A DNA stretch of 64,000 bases from CAWCAL01 sp963695075 (GTDB lineage: Bacteria; Actinomycetota; Acidimicrobiia; Acidimicrobiales; CAWCAL01): the NCBI GenBank assembly GCA_963695075.1, contig CAVOFR010000008.1, positions 558,001 to 622,000 of the forward strand, read 5' to 3'. The first letter of the stretch is position 1. Each line of letters starts with the position of its first letter. The position numbers and the translations under genes were made by a program. The notes under the pieces are model-generated. The model was given only the letters and a program-made list of their open reading frames with translations, was not told the origin of the DNA and did no database searches. This document shows, in pieces, positions 35,731-44,198 of this stretch.

Positions 35731-36344
35731 CGGGTCCCGCCTTCTTCGAGTTGTTCCAGCGCTTCGACGGTGATGTCGAGCATGGCGCGCAGGTGGAGCT
35801 TGCGTTGTTCGAAGTTCTCCGGGCTCAGTGGATCGGCCCCGAGCAGACGCTCGAGGACACCGCTGTAGGTGAAGGTGGAGATGATCATCCCGTAGAACGA
35901 GGTCAGCAGGTCCGGAGCGGCGAGGTCGCTGTCCACCGATGCGGGGAAGCGTTCGTTGAAGGCACCGATGGCCATTTGGAAGAGCGGCAACATGCGGTTC
36001 TGGATCTGTGCCATGTGACGCCCGCCGGAGGCCTCCCGCTGCACGATCCTGCTGAAGTTGCGGTTCTGGATCAGGAACTCCAGGTAGGCGTCGATCAGGT
36101 CGCCGAAGCGGATCCGCAGATCGCCTTCGGGAGTCTCCAGGAAGGCGCCCAATGTCTCGGCGAGTTGGTCGTAGTAGCGGTCCAGCAGGCTCTCGAGGAG
36201 CCCGTCCTTGCTGGAGAAGTGATAGTGGATCAGGGCCTTGTTCACCCCGGCCCGTTCGGCGATCTCGCGGGTGGTGGTGGCGTCGAAGCCGACGTCACCG
36301 AATAGATCGTCGGCTGCCTCGAGGATCTTGGACTCCGCATTCAT
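35727..36344 (-). CDS. TetR-family regulator of the glycyl-radical operon
   Basis: A 205-aa regulator. The helix-turn-helix is complete at residues 6-55 (ILEAADDLFGDVGFDATTTREIAERAG, NKALIHYHFSSKDGLL). The C-terminal domain resembles the TetR_C group that binds fatty or aromatic acyl ligands (DAYLEFLIQNRNFSRIVQRE). It is the first gene of the operon, overlapping the enzyme gene by ATGA. A 22-bp palindrome lies 36 bp upstream, between this gene and the divergent FAD dehydrogenase, so it probably controls both. Confidence 0.92.
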   Translation of the reverse strand: MNAESKILEAADDLFGDVGFDATTTREIAERAGVNKALIHYHFSSKDGLLESLLDRYYDQLAETLGAFLETPEGDLRIRFGDLIDAYLEFLIQNRNFSRIVQREASGGRHMAQIQNRMLPLFQMAIGAFNERFPASVDSDLAAPDLLTSFYGMIISTFTYSGVLERLLGADPLSPENFEQRKLHLRAMLDITVEALEQLEEGGTR

Positions 36345-36379
36345 GGGTCTTCCTGATGTGGGGGCCGCTGCGAACCCAC

Positions 36380-36401
36380 GTTAACCGGGCGCCCAATTAA
36401 C
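36380..36401. promoter_or_regulatory. 22-bp imperfect palindrome between divergent promoters
   Basis: GTTAA-cc-GGGCGCCC-aa-TTAAC is symmetrical except at the two lower-case dinucleotides. It sits in the 96-bp gap between the TetR start (36344) and the FAD-dehydrogenase start (36441). Position, size and partner gene fit a TetR operator controlling the glycyl-radical operon and its divergent neighbour. Confidence 0.6.
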
Positions 36402-36440
36402 CACAAGGGTCGGACACTCGCCACGACGCAGTCCGCGAGA

Positions 36441-37910
36441 ATGATCGCCGTGACCAGCGACGACACCAGCACGCTTGCCCTTTTCTCCGACGAGATCCCG
36501 TCGTGGACCCACGAGGCCGATGTGGTGATCGTGGGGCACGGCGGGGCGGGTGCCTCGGCGGCCATCGAGTCGGCTCGAGCCGGAGCGGACACCCTCGTGC
36601 TCGAACGCATGACCCGTGGAGGTGGAACCACCGCCAACTCGACGGGCGTCGTCTATTTCGGGGGTGGAACGAGCGTCCAGAAAGCGTGCGGGTTCGAGGA
36701 CTCGGTGGCGGAGATGATCAAGCATGTTCGTCTCGCCGCGGGTCGCGTCGCCGACGAAGAGAAGGTCCGGCTCTACTGCGAGCAGAGCGTGGAACACTTC
36801 GACTGGATGGTCGACCTGGGAGTTCCGTTCAAGAACGCGTTCTTCGCGGAGAAGACCACACATCCCATGGGGGACGAGTCCCTCTTCTACAGCGGGAACG
36901 AGCTCGTCGACGGATTCATCCAGCATGCAGCCCCGGCGCCTCGGGGTCACAAGCCAGCCCGGCCCGGTGAGGTCGGCGGATTCCTGGCTGAGTTCCTGCT
37001 GCGCGGCAGTGTGGAAGCCGGAGCGCGAATCCTCAACGAATGCCGCGTGCAGCGGCTGGTGATCGACCGTCACCGTCGGGTGGTGGGTCTCACAGCGGAC
37101 CTGGACGGCGACCAGATCCGTGTGCGGGCCCGGAACGCCGTCATTCTCGCCGCTGGGGGGTTCGTGATGAACAAGGAGATGCTCGCCCAGCACGCCCCTG
37201 ACCTCCTCGCCGGCAACTGGGAAGCTGCAACGCCGACCGACGATGGGCTCGGAATCCGTATCGGAGTCGGAGCGGGCGGAGCGGTGATGAACATGTCAGA
37301 GGGGCTCGTCATCAATGCGATCTACCCCCCGGCGTCACATTGCAAGGGCATCCTCGTGAACGAACAGGGCCAGAGATTCGTCAACGAAGACGCCTACGTG
37401 GGGCGATTCAGCGATGCGATGTTGGGACAGTCCGGTGGGCGTGCCTATCTCATCCTCGATGATGAGATCCACGGACCGACCCAGGCGTTCCACCAGGTTG
37501 CCGCAGTCGCGGCGACGATCGACGAGCTGGGGGATGTTCTCGGGATGCCGCCCGGCCAGCTCGGCCGCACCGTCGATGCCTACAACGCGTTCGCCGCGGC
37601 GGGCGAGGACCCCCTGTTCCACAAGGCGGCCGACTATCTCCGACCCCTCGACGAGGGGCCGTTCGGCGCGCTGGACTGCACGGTCGACGGCTCGGTCTAC
37701 GCGGTGCTGACCCTCGGCGGGCTGCACACGCGCGCATCGGGCGCGGTCGTCGGGATCGACGGAGAGGTCGTGCCCGGGCTCTTCGCCGCGGGCAGGGTCG
37801 CCGCGGGGCTGCCGCTCGAAGGTCGCACCTACGCCAGCGGGCTCAGCATCGGCGACGCGACGTTCTTCGGTCGCGTGGCGGGGAGGAACGCGGCGGCGCT
37901 CGGTCGGTAG
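36441..37910 (+). CDS. FAD-dependent dehydrogenase (fumarate reductase/3-ketosteroid dehydrogenase-like)
   Basis: A 489-aa FAD_binding_2 flavoprotein. The FAD motif is VVIVGHGGAGASAAIESARAG near residue 28; the closing segment is GLFAAGRVAAGLPLEGRTYASGLSIGDA. Between them is the capping domain of the fumarate-reductase/KstD superfamily. Such enzymes add or remove hydrogen across a C=C bond next to a carbonyl. It is divergent from the glycyl-radical operon across a palindrome, so co-regulation is likely. A GTG three codons into the frame (36450) is an alternative start. Confidence 0.87.
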   Translation: MIAVTSDDTSTLALFSDEIPSWTHEADVVIVGHGGAGASAAIESARAGADTLVLERMTRGGGTTANSTGVVYFGGGTSVQKACGFEDSVAEMIKHVRLAAGRVADEEKVRLYCEQSVEHFDWMVDLGVPFKNAFFAEKTTHPMGDESLFYSGNELVDGFIQHAAPAPRGHKPARPGEVGGFLAEFLLRGSVEAGARILNECRVQRLVIDRHRRVVGLTADLDGDQIRVRARNAVILAAGGFVMNKEMLAQHAPDLLAGNWEAATPTDDGLGIRIGVGAGGAVMNMSEGLVINAIYPPASHCKGILVNEQGQRFVNEDAYVGRFSDAMLGQSGGRAYLILDDEIHGPTQAFHQVAAVAATIDELGDVLGMPPGQLGRTVDAYNAFAAAGEDPLFHKAADYLRPLDEGPFGALDCTVDGSVYAVLTLGGLHTRASGAVVGIDGEVVPGLFAAGRVAAGLPLEGRTYASGLSIGDATFFGRVAGRNAAALGR

Positions 37911-37966
37911 CCCTCGTGCCCGAAATCCCCCACAGGAGTCGGGACGCTGCTCGATCGGGGCTACCG
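37905..37966. terminator. Bidirectional hairpin holding both stop codons
   Basis: CGGTAGCCC at 37905-37913 pairs exactly with GGGCTACCG at 37958-37966. An inner CCCGA/TCGGG stem (37919-37923, 37939-37943) extends the structure. The TAG stops of the two convergent genes lie in the opposite arms. No U-tract is present, so it may end transcription by structure or protect 3' ends. Confidence 0.55.
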
Positions 37967-39181
37967 GGCCGACTCCGGTAGGGGTATGTAGTCCGCCAGG
38001 TGATCGAGGTCATCGGCACCGGCCGCGACGCCACGGGCCACGACCATCCGCTGCACCTGGTTCGTGCCCTCGTAGATCTGGGTGATCTTCGCGTCGCGCA
38101 TGTATTTCTCGACCGGATAGTCGCGCATGTATCCGTTGCCACCGAACACCTGCACGGCGTCGGTCGTGACCTCCATTGCAACGTCGGTGGCGAAGCACTT
38201 GGCCATCGCCGCGAACCGGCCGGCCTGAGAGGTCCCGGCGTCAGCGTGACGAGCCGCCTCGTAGACGAGTTGTCGGGCCGCCTCGACCTTCATCGCCATG
38301 TCGGCCAGCATCTGCTGGACCATCTGGTGGCTGGCGATCGGCCGGCCGAACTGCTCACGCTGGGTCGCGTAGAGGGTCGCGAAGTCGAGGGCCCCCTGGG
38401 CACAGCCGATCCCCTGAGCGGCGATGCCGGGCCGAGCCCGATCGAGCGTCATCATCGCATGCTTGAACCCGTGACCCGGCTCGGCCCCTATCAACCGCTC
38501 GGCCGGGATCCGGAGGTTCTCGAGCTCCAGTTCGACCACCGGGATGGCCCTGATGCCCATCTTGTCCTCGTGCTTGCCGATGCGCAGGCCAGGGTCGTCC
38601 TTGCGGACCACGAATCCGCTGATACCCCGCGACCCGGCCTCGGGGTCGGTGACCGCGAAGAGCGTCGTGATGCTGGCGACGCTGCCGTTCGTGTTCCATT
38701 TCTTGTGGCCGTTGATGGTCCACTGGTCGCCATCCAGGACCGCGCTGGCCTTCATCGAAGCAGGGTCCGACCCGGCATCGCGCTCGGAGAGGCCGAAGGA
38801 CACGAGATCCTCGCCGGCCGCGACGGCCGGCAGGTACTCCTGCTTCTGCGCCTCGGTACCGCCGATCAGGACCGGAAAGCTACCGAGGGCGTTCACCGCG
38901 AATCCGACCCCCACACCGCCGCATGCTCGCGACAGCTCCTCGACGACGAGGCACAGATCGAGCACCGAGCCGCTGGCCCCGCCGTACTCGGGCGGGATGA
39001 ACACACCGAACAGGCCGGCATCCCTGATGGAACGCTGCACATCCCACGGGTACTCCTGCAATCGGTCATGGCGCCACGCCACCGGCCTCACGTGGGCGTC
39101 GGCCACCTCCCGGGCGCGATCCCGCCACTGGAGGCTCCTCGAGGAAAGCGACACGTGTTGAGATGGCGATGCGATGTCCAT
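37961..39181 (-). CDS. Acyl-CoA dehydrogenase
   Basis: A 406-aa enzyme with standard features: LSERDAGSDPASMKASA, TINGHKKWNTNG, FGGNGYMRDYPVEKYMRDAK and the catalytic Glu371 of YEGTNQVQR. I start it at ATG 39181 (MDIASPSQHV); an in-frame GTG at 39217 would add 12 residues. Neither has a strong ribosome binding site. It converges on the FAD dehydrogenase, sharing a hairpin, and is close enough to the glycyl-radical locus to be part of the same catabolic set. Substrate unknown. Confidence 0.9.
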   Translation of the reverse strand: MDIASPSQHVSLSSRSLQWRDRAREVADAHVRPVAWRHDRLQEYPWDVQRSIRDAGLFGVFIPPEYGGASGSVLDLCLVVEELSRACGGVGVGFAVNALGSFPVLIGGTEAQKQEYLPAVAAGEDLVSFGLSERDAGSDPASMKASAVLDGDQWTINGHKKWNTNGSVASITTLFAVTDPEAGSRGISGFVVRKDDPGLRIGKHEDKMGIRAIPVVELELENLRIPAERLIGAEPGHGFKHAMMTLDRARPGIAAQGIGCAQGALDFATLYATQREQFGRPIASHQMVQQMLADMAMKVEAARQLVYEAARHADAGTSQAGRFAAMAKCFATDVAMEVTTDAVQVFGGNGYMRDYPVEKYMRDAKITQIYEGTNQVQRMVVARGVAAGADDLDHLADYIPLPESAR

Positions 39182-39244
39182 GGAGGTCAGAGAGTACCGA
39201 GTCGCCCGCGAGGCCACCCCACCCGGTCGGTCGCTTCCCGCTGG

Positions 39245-40171
39245 GTGTTGCGTGCCATCCCTTATTGTTCACTCATCGCCACGAAACGGATCGACGTCGA
39301 GTTCAAGGGCCATGGTGGCCTGACCCTTCGGGGCTGGCTGTACCGGCCGGACCGAGACGGCCCTGCACCCGGCGTGGTGATGGCGCACGGCTTGTCGGCC
39401 GTGAAGGAACACGGCCTCGACGACTACGCCGTCCTGTTTCGTGAAGCCGGCATGGCGGTGCTCGTATACGACCACCGCAACCTCGGCGCCAGCGATGGCG
39501 AGCCGCGGCAGGTGGTCAACCCCTGGGCCCAGACTCGCGACTTCCGCTACGCCCGAGCGTGGCTCGCCGACCGTTCAGAGGTGGATCCTCTCCGGATTGC
39601 GCTCTGGGGTAGCAGCTTCAGCTCCAGTGAGGTGGTGGTACTCGCGGCCATCGACGGTGGCGTCGCCGCCGTCGTCGCGAACGTACCGTTCTGCGGGTTC
39701 GGCGGGGACGTGGACGAGGGAGCCTTCGGGGCCATGCGGTCGGCCCTGGATGACGAAACCGGCTCCGGCCCAGCCGACGCAGGCGAGGTGGCCGAGCCGG
39801 TTGCCGTGATCGACGAGCCGGGCTCGGAGGTGCAGGTCCTGTTCCCCGGTCCCGAGGCAGCCGCGTTCTTCGCCCGCCCGGACGCCCGGCGGTGGGTCAA
39901 CCGCGTGTCGATGCAGAGCGCGTTCACGGGTACGCCGATGTGGGACCCCGGTCCGGCCTATGCCCACCTGGAGGCGCCGCTCCTGATGGTGGTGGCTGCC
40001 GGCGACGAGCTGGCGCCTGCCGAGCTGGCGGAGACGGTTTCCGAACGGGTTCCCGCCCCCAAGCGCCTCGAGCTCGTTCCGACCAGCCACTTCGAGGCGT
40101 ACTCCGGCCCGGCCTTCGAGCGGGGTTCCACGGCGATGCTCGAGTTTCTGACCGAGCACCTCGACCTCTGA
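39245..40171 (+). CDS. Alpha/beta hydrolase
   Basis: A hydrolase of about 308 aa in the dienelactone-hydrolase/X-Pro-peptidase-like group. Seen are GWLYRPDRDGPAPGVVMAHG, VYDHRNLGASDGEPRQ, the nucleophile elbow WGSSFSSSE, the acid in AAGDELAP and the His of SHFEAY. The elbow is G-x-S-x-S rather than G-x-S-x-G. The start is uncertain: there is no ATG near the natural N-terminus (ATKRIDVEFKG), and GTG 39245 or TTG 39248 are the nearest in-frame codons. It would hydrolyse an ester or lactone. Confidence 0.8.
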   Translation: MLRAIPYCSLIATKRIDVEFKGHGGLTLRGWLYRPDRDGPAPGVVMAHGLSAVKEHGLDDYAVLFREAGMAVLVYDHRNLGASDGEPRQVVNPWAQTRDFRYARAWLADRSEVDPLRIALWGSSFSSSEVVVLAAIDGGVAAVVANVPFCGFGGDVDEGAFGAMRSALDDETGSGPADAGEVAEPVAVIDEPGSEVQVLFPGPEAAAFFARPDARRWVNRVSMQSAFTGTPMWDPGPAYAHLEAPLLMVVAAGDELAPAELAETVSERVPAPKRLELVPTSHFEAYSGPAFERGSTAMLEFLTEHLDL

Positions 40172-40180
40172 TACGTCGAC

Positions 40181-40651
40181 TCACGAGCCTTGCCGCGGCT
40201 CCAGGATCACGACTGCGGTCCGGGTCGAGCGGCGCGCCGCATAAGCGTCGAGATCCTTGTCGATCTCCCGCCACCGCGACCACAGACGCTCCCGCTCGGT
40301 GCCTTCGGCGGCCCGACCGACGACCTGGCGCCCTCCACCGGCAAGGTCGACCTCCACCTCGGGGTGAGCCTGCATGTTCAACCACCACCCCGGCTCGCCT
40401 TCCCCCCAGCCGTTCATGGCCATGGTGACGAGGTTCGGGCCGTCCTCGAAGTAGCCGACCATCACACTTCGTTCCTGGCCGGTCCTGCGTCCGATGGTGG
40501 TGAGCCGCATCGCGCCCCAGCCGTCCGGCTTCGGCTGCCACAGACCCACGCGCCCGCCCGTGAGCCGGTACACCCCCCGATGGACGAACCAGGCCAGGCG
40601 GATGAACCAGCGGGGAGGTAGTCGCGGTTGTTTGCCGGTCGGCTCGGACAT
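40181..40651 (-). CDS. Deazaflavin (F420)-dependent nitroreductase-family protein
   Basis: A 156-aa protein of the DDN/F420H2-dependent family: RLTTIGRRTGQERSVMVGYF, then NGWGEGEPGWWLNMQAHPEV, the segment that wraps the cofactor. Members use reduced F420 for quinone or nitro reduction at the membrane. The N-terminus (PRWFIRLAWFVHRGVYRL) is amphipathic and may touch lipid. ATG 40651 was chosen, as the longer frame upstream lacks coding character. Its presence supports an F420-making actinomycetote. Confidence 0.85.
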   Translation of the reverse strand: MSEPTGKQPRLPPRWFIRLAWFVHRGVYRLTGGRVGLWQPKPDGWGAMRLTTIGRRTGQERSVMVGYFEDGPNLVTMAMNGWGEGEPGWWLNMQAHPEVEVDLAGGGRQVVGRAAEGTERERLWSRWREIDKDLDAYAARRSTRTAVVILEPRQGS

Positions 40652-40798
40652 GCATACATCTCGCTGGAGTGGCGGCTTAGGCCGCGACGCTACCCGACGC
40701 CGGCAGAGCCATGTCCTGCCAGGCTCAAAGACACACCGGTCCTCCGCTAGCGTCCCTGGCTGCGGGAGCTGCCCGCCACGAGTCCCCAGGAGAACGTC

Positions 40799-41440
40799 AT
40801 GTCGAAACACGAGCGAACGACACTCCGTATCGCAGCGACCCTGCTGGCCGCCGGCGCGTTACTGCTGCCGGCGTGCTCGTCCGATGATGAGGGCGGTACC
40901 GAAACCAGCAACGCCGGCAGCGGCGACGAGGGCAGCGACAGCGACACGGGCGGGGTCGTGGATGGCTCCGCCGAGGACAGCGGCGAAACCGCCGCTGCGG
41001 TGACCTGTCAGGACATGCTCACCCAGGCGGAGGTCGAGGGCCTCTTCGGTGAGCCGGCGATACTCGAGGATGCCGACGCCATCAGCAACAACGAGGAGCT
41101 CGGCCAGACCACCTGCACGTGGTCGACGGTGGAGGATGACGAGAACGTCGATGACCTCGCCGTGCAGCTCGTGGTGCTGCAGTACTACGACGGGTCCGGG
41201 ATGAGCGGCAGGAACTTCTACGACCCTGAGCTGCAGTACCCCGATTCAGAACCATTGGACCTAGGCGACGACGCATTCATCGACACCGAAGGGGGAATCG
41301 ACATCGGCTTCGTCGAGGGTGATACGGCCGGGTTCCTCACCTGGACGGTGATCGACATGGGCGGTGGTGAGCTGGATCAGATGGCGATGACCGACACCGT
41401 GATCGAACTGGCCCGCTCCTTCCACGACCGGGTTGCCTGA
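40799..41440 (+). CDS. Secreted lipoprotein, DUF3558-like
   Basis: A 213-aa lipoprotein with signal peptide, lipobox LLPAC at residues 22-26 and a Ser/Gly/Asp-rich linker to about 65. The folded part opens with TCQDMLTQAEVEGLFGEPA and has a second Cys in TTCTWST, a layout like the DUF3558 family common in actinomycetes. Function unknown. ATG 40799 directly begins the signal peptide. It stands alone. Confidence 0.7.
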   Translation: MSKHERTTLRIAATLLAAGALLLPACSSDDEGGTETSNAGSGDEGSDSDTGGVVDGSAEDSGETAAAVTCQDMLTQAEVEGLFGEPAILEDADAISNNEELGQTTCTWSTVEDDENVDDLAVQLVVLQYYDGSGMSGRNFYDPELQYPDSEPLDLGDDAFIDTEGGIDIGFVEGDTAGFLTWTVIDMGGGELDQMAMTDTVIELARSFHDRVA

Positions 41441-41552
41441 CCAACACCGACGGAGCGACAGGACTTGCACGAGAGTCTCCGGTGGGCGGAGCAACCAGGC
41501 ATCGACAGGTCGGGGTTCCTCCGCGACGCCCTTCACCGACAGCTCGCCCGCT

Positions 41553-42185
41553 GTGGTTGAGCGAGGAGAGGACGAGTTCCGGGTTCATCGCGTGAACCGG
41601 GCCGAAGCGGGTCGGGTCGTGCCTTGTTTGGTGCGGTCGTTCTGGACGTTCCCCGAGACTTGTCACCTGCTACCCCGGGAACGGGTACGCCACCGCGTGC
41701 TTCCCCGCTACCTCGGTTCCGACGCGCATGACTCTGCTCGATTCGGGGGGCTCCATGCAGCGAGCGCCAACGGAGGCGTCGTGGGAGCAGCAGCGTGGTT
41801 GCCACCTGGCGCATATCCCATCTCGGTCTGGCGCCAGATCGTCGAAGGGGCGCGCCTGCTACCGATCGCCCCATGGGGCTTGGGGGCATTGCGTGAGGCC
41901 CGGAAGGGGCAGGCCGCGAACCGGGAGCGCCATGCCCCATGCCCACGCCACTATTGGCTCAGAGCGATCGGTGTGGACCCAAGCCGGCAGGGACAGGGAG
42001 TCGGAACCGCGTTGCTACGGTCGATGCTCGAGCGTGCCGACGCCCAAGGCAGCGGCTGCTTCCTGTTCACCGCAACCGAGCGCAACGTCCGCTGGTACGA
42101 GGCGGTCGGGTTCACCGCCGTGTCCACCTACCACCCCACCCCCACGTGGCCCCAGGTGTGCGCCATGTGGCGCGACGCATCCTGA
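41553..42185 (+). CDS. GNAT-family N-acetyltransferase
   Basis: An acetyltransferase of about 210 aa. The acetyl-CoA motif A is clear: LRAIGVDPSRQGQGVGTALL (R/Q-x-x-G-x-G), followed by ERNVRWYEAVGFTAVSTY. The region before it (VVGAAAWLPPGAYP) matches the group with proline-rich active loops. The start is uncertain between GTG 41553 and GTG 41592; the GGAGAGGA stretch at about 41565 is poorly spaced for either. Acceptor unknown. Confidence 0.8.
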   Translation: MVERGEDEFRVHRVNRAEAGRVVPCLVRSFWTFPETCHLLPRERVRHRVLPRYLGSDAHDSARFGGLHAASANGGVVGAAAWLPPGAYPISVWRQIVEGARLLPIAPWGLGALREARKGQAANRERHAPCPRHYWLRAIGVDPSRQGQGVGTALLRSMLERADAQGSGCFLFTATERNVRWYEAVGFTAVSTYHPTPTWPQVCAMWRDAS

Positions 42186-42230
42186 TCCCAGCCGGCCAAC
42201 CACCTTCCGGCGCGGATGCTCTCCCGTACC

Positions 42231-42995
42231 TCAGTGCCCGGACGTGGAGAGGTGCTGGTAGTCCTTGGAAGACGACCAGGTGCCGCCCCATCCCCAGCCA
42301 CCGGCCGCGAAGGCCCGGACGGGTACCGATGACGCGGTCAGCATTCCGGGCCGAACCGGGGTGCGGGCCACGTACGGTGCCGCGGCGGGGGGTTCGAACG
42401 ACGATCCGCTCACCCAGGGGTTCTCGCGTGGGTTGATGTCGATCGCCCGGCCGTACGCGTGCTCGGACCACCTCGTGGTGCCCGCCACGCGTCGGCAGTT
42501 GAACGCCGAGGTGTTGTCCGCCTCCATCGACGCCTCGTCGCTGCCGCCGAAATCGTCCACGAGGCGCATCGAGCGGATCGGGAAGCGCTCGTCCCACATC
42601 CTCTCGAACGCAGCGGCCACGATCCACACGGTGTCGCGGTGCACCACCAGCTCACCGAGGTGCTCCCGGCCGTCGAAGCCCATGTGGGAGACCTTCACAT
42701 GGACAAGGGAGGACAGGGGCACCGGACAACCGGAGCGGTACGACGACGGCGTCATGCGGGCGGCGAGGCCCGAACCGATCCGTGCGGCGGTGAAGCGGAA
42801 GCGATCACGGCGGGCCACCTCCTCCCAATAGCGGGTCGCAACCGCAGCTGCCTCCGAGAGCTGCGGCTCCGCCAGCGGCGCATTGCCCTGGGCGACCCAC
42901 CAGGCCTGGAACTGCGCCGGCGTGCATGCGCTCAGCACGGCGGCGAAGGCGATGAGGAGGAGTGGCAGCAACCGGGTTCTCATTCGAATCATCAT
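42231..42995 (-). CDS. M15-family D-alanyl-D-alanine carboxypeptidase-like lipoprotein
   Basis: A 254-aa lipoprotein: signal peptide with lipobox LSAC, then a VanY/M15 peptidase domain. Zinc ligands and active residues are visible in SEHAYGRAIDINP (His and Asp) and in KDYQHLS near the end, matching S-x-H-x-x-G-x-A-x-D and D-x-x-H. It should trim peptidoglycan stem peptides or act on a related peptide. Two further in-frame ATGs lie close downstream of the chosen start. Confidence 0.82.
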   Translation of the reverse strand: MMIRMRTRLLPLLLIAFAAVLSACTPAQFQAWWVAQGNAPLAEPQLSEAAAVATRYWEEVARRDRFRFTAARIGSGLAARMTPSSYRSGCPVPLSSLVHVKVSHMGFDGREHLGELVVHRDTVWIVAAAFERMWDERFPIRSMRLVDDFGGSDEASMEADNTSAFNCRRVAGTTRWSEHAYGRAIDINPRENPWVSGSSFEPPAAAPYVARTPVRPGMLTASSVPVRAFAAGGWGWGGTWSSSKDYQHLSTSGH

Positions 42996-43026
42996 CCCTC
43001 ACCCGGCGAGCCGGCGCAGTCGTTCG

Positions 43027-43295
43027 ATGCCGACCCGTCAGATCTCGACGTGGAGTAACAAGTTCCTCCGGTCCGAGCGCGGCGACAACTGGTACCCGCC
43101 CTACATCCACGAGATGGACAACCCGTCCGAGCTCTGGCTCAAGAGTGATCACGAGCACGATCTCGCGTTCCGGCCCCTCGAGTCGGAACTGCACGAGGGT
43201 ACGGTGACGCCATCTACACCCAGACCGGGCCCTTCCAGCACCAAGCCCCCGAGCCGGTCTCGCTCGACTACGCCATGAGCGCACGACTCGGATAG
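43027..43295 (+). pseudogene. Frameshifted small gene of unknown family
   Basis: From ATG 43027 the frame reads like a real protein (TWSNKFLRSERGDNWYPPYI, DNPSELWLKSDHEHDLAFRP, LESELHEG) up to about 43199. The natural continuation then lies in another frame: YGDAIYTQTGPFQHQAPEP, VSLDYAMSARLG, stop at 43295. Loss of one G in the GGG run at 43197-43199 explains the switch. Joined, it is about 89 aa. It is a pseudogene or a sequencing error. I do not recognise the family. Confidence 0.6.
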
Positions 43296-43337
43296 GGGCC
43301 AACCGACCCGATCAGTTGACGCCGCGAAGGAGCCACC

Positions 43338-43460
43338 GTGTCAGAGAGCATCGCCGAGATCCTGACGTACGCGATCGCTGTCGCGATCAGTCCGGTCCCG
43401 ATCATCGCGGTGATCCTGATGCTGTTCTCGGCTCGCGCCAAGGTGAACGGGCCCATGTTT
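43338..43460 (+). pseudogene. Truncated GAP-family (LysE-like) membrane protein, N-terminal fragment
   Basis: GTG 43338 has AAGGAG 6 nt upstream. The first 41 codons (ESIAEILTYAIAVAISPVPI, then AVILMLFSARAKVNGP) match the first membrane helix and following loop of GAP/sulfolipid-addressing-type proteins. Similarity stops abruptly near 43460, where foreign sequence begins. The rest of the gene is missing. Confidence 0.65.
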
Positions 43461-43498
43461 TCACGGTTGAACAGCACACCATTGCCGCTCTCGCTCAT
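43457..43498 (-). pseudogene. Truncated start of an unknown gene on the opposite strand
   Basis: ATG 43498 on the minus strand has GAGGAG 6 nt upstream and reads MSESGNGVLFNREN before running into the antisense of the GAP-family fragment. Such starts are common in small excisionase/HTH proteins of mobile elements, but too little is left for a call. It lies downstream of the relaxase fragment on the same strand. Confidence 0.35.
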
Positions 43499-43540
43499 CT
43501 CGTGCTCCTCAGATCGGTGACTTGCTGCGGGCGCTCGTCG

Positions 43541-44196
43541 TCAGGTCGAGACGCGGCGCGACCCAGAGGCTGCGTCGCTTCCGGCGACGGCGGGTGCGCC
43601 GGCCGTCACCAATCCTGTTGACAACCGCTGACAGACCCGGGATTGGGGCCCCAAACCGCGGCTTGCGTAGGCGTCTCCCTGCGTCGGAGGAGGCGACTCA
43701 CCAGGCAGCGTTGACGGGCGAGTAATAGGTGGCTCCCGACCTGTGACGCGAATCACGAGCTCCGCCAGGGTGCGACCGGTGGCGAGCCGGTGCACTACGG
43801 GTAGGCGGTCGGCGGCATCGGCGGCCATGGTCCCGGTCCGGCGACGGGCTAGAGCGTCGCTGATGTAATCGAGGTCGAACCGCTGCGCTTCGGGGGTTTG
43901 ATGGGCTTCGTCGTCGGTATCGGCGATGGTGCCGTCGATGATGTAGAGCCGGTCGGCGTCACGTCCCCGGGTGATGGCGACGTATCCCTCTTCGAACCCG
44001 GACAGGTCCGTCGGGTGGTAGCGGGCGGTTCCCTGGGTGATGCCCTGGACGCCGTAGCTCCTGCGGGCGTAGCCGTGCTCGAGACGTCCCGCCGCCAGGT
44101 ACGGCTTGTCGAGGTAGGGATGCGTTCTGGGGTAGTCGGCCGGACTCGTCGGGTCCTGGTCCGTTGTTGCGTCGGCCAACGTGCCAGGACACATCG
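43541..44196 (-). pseudogene. Fragment of a MobF-type conjugative relaxase/helicase (TraA-like)
   Basis: The segment from about 44196 to 43850 carries the C-terminal helicase signature of MobF relaxases: RLEHGYARRSYGVQGITQGT, then FEEGYVAITRGRDADRLYII. The relaxase and the helicase N-terminal motifs are missing and there is no start. Beyond about 43740 the sequence becomes Ser/Pro/Gly-rich and may not belong. It marks a lost integrative or conjugative element. Confidence 0.7.
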
Positions 44197-44198
44197 CG

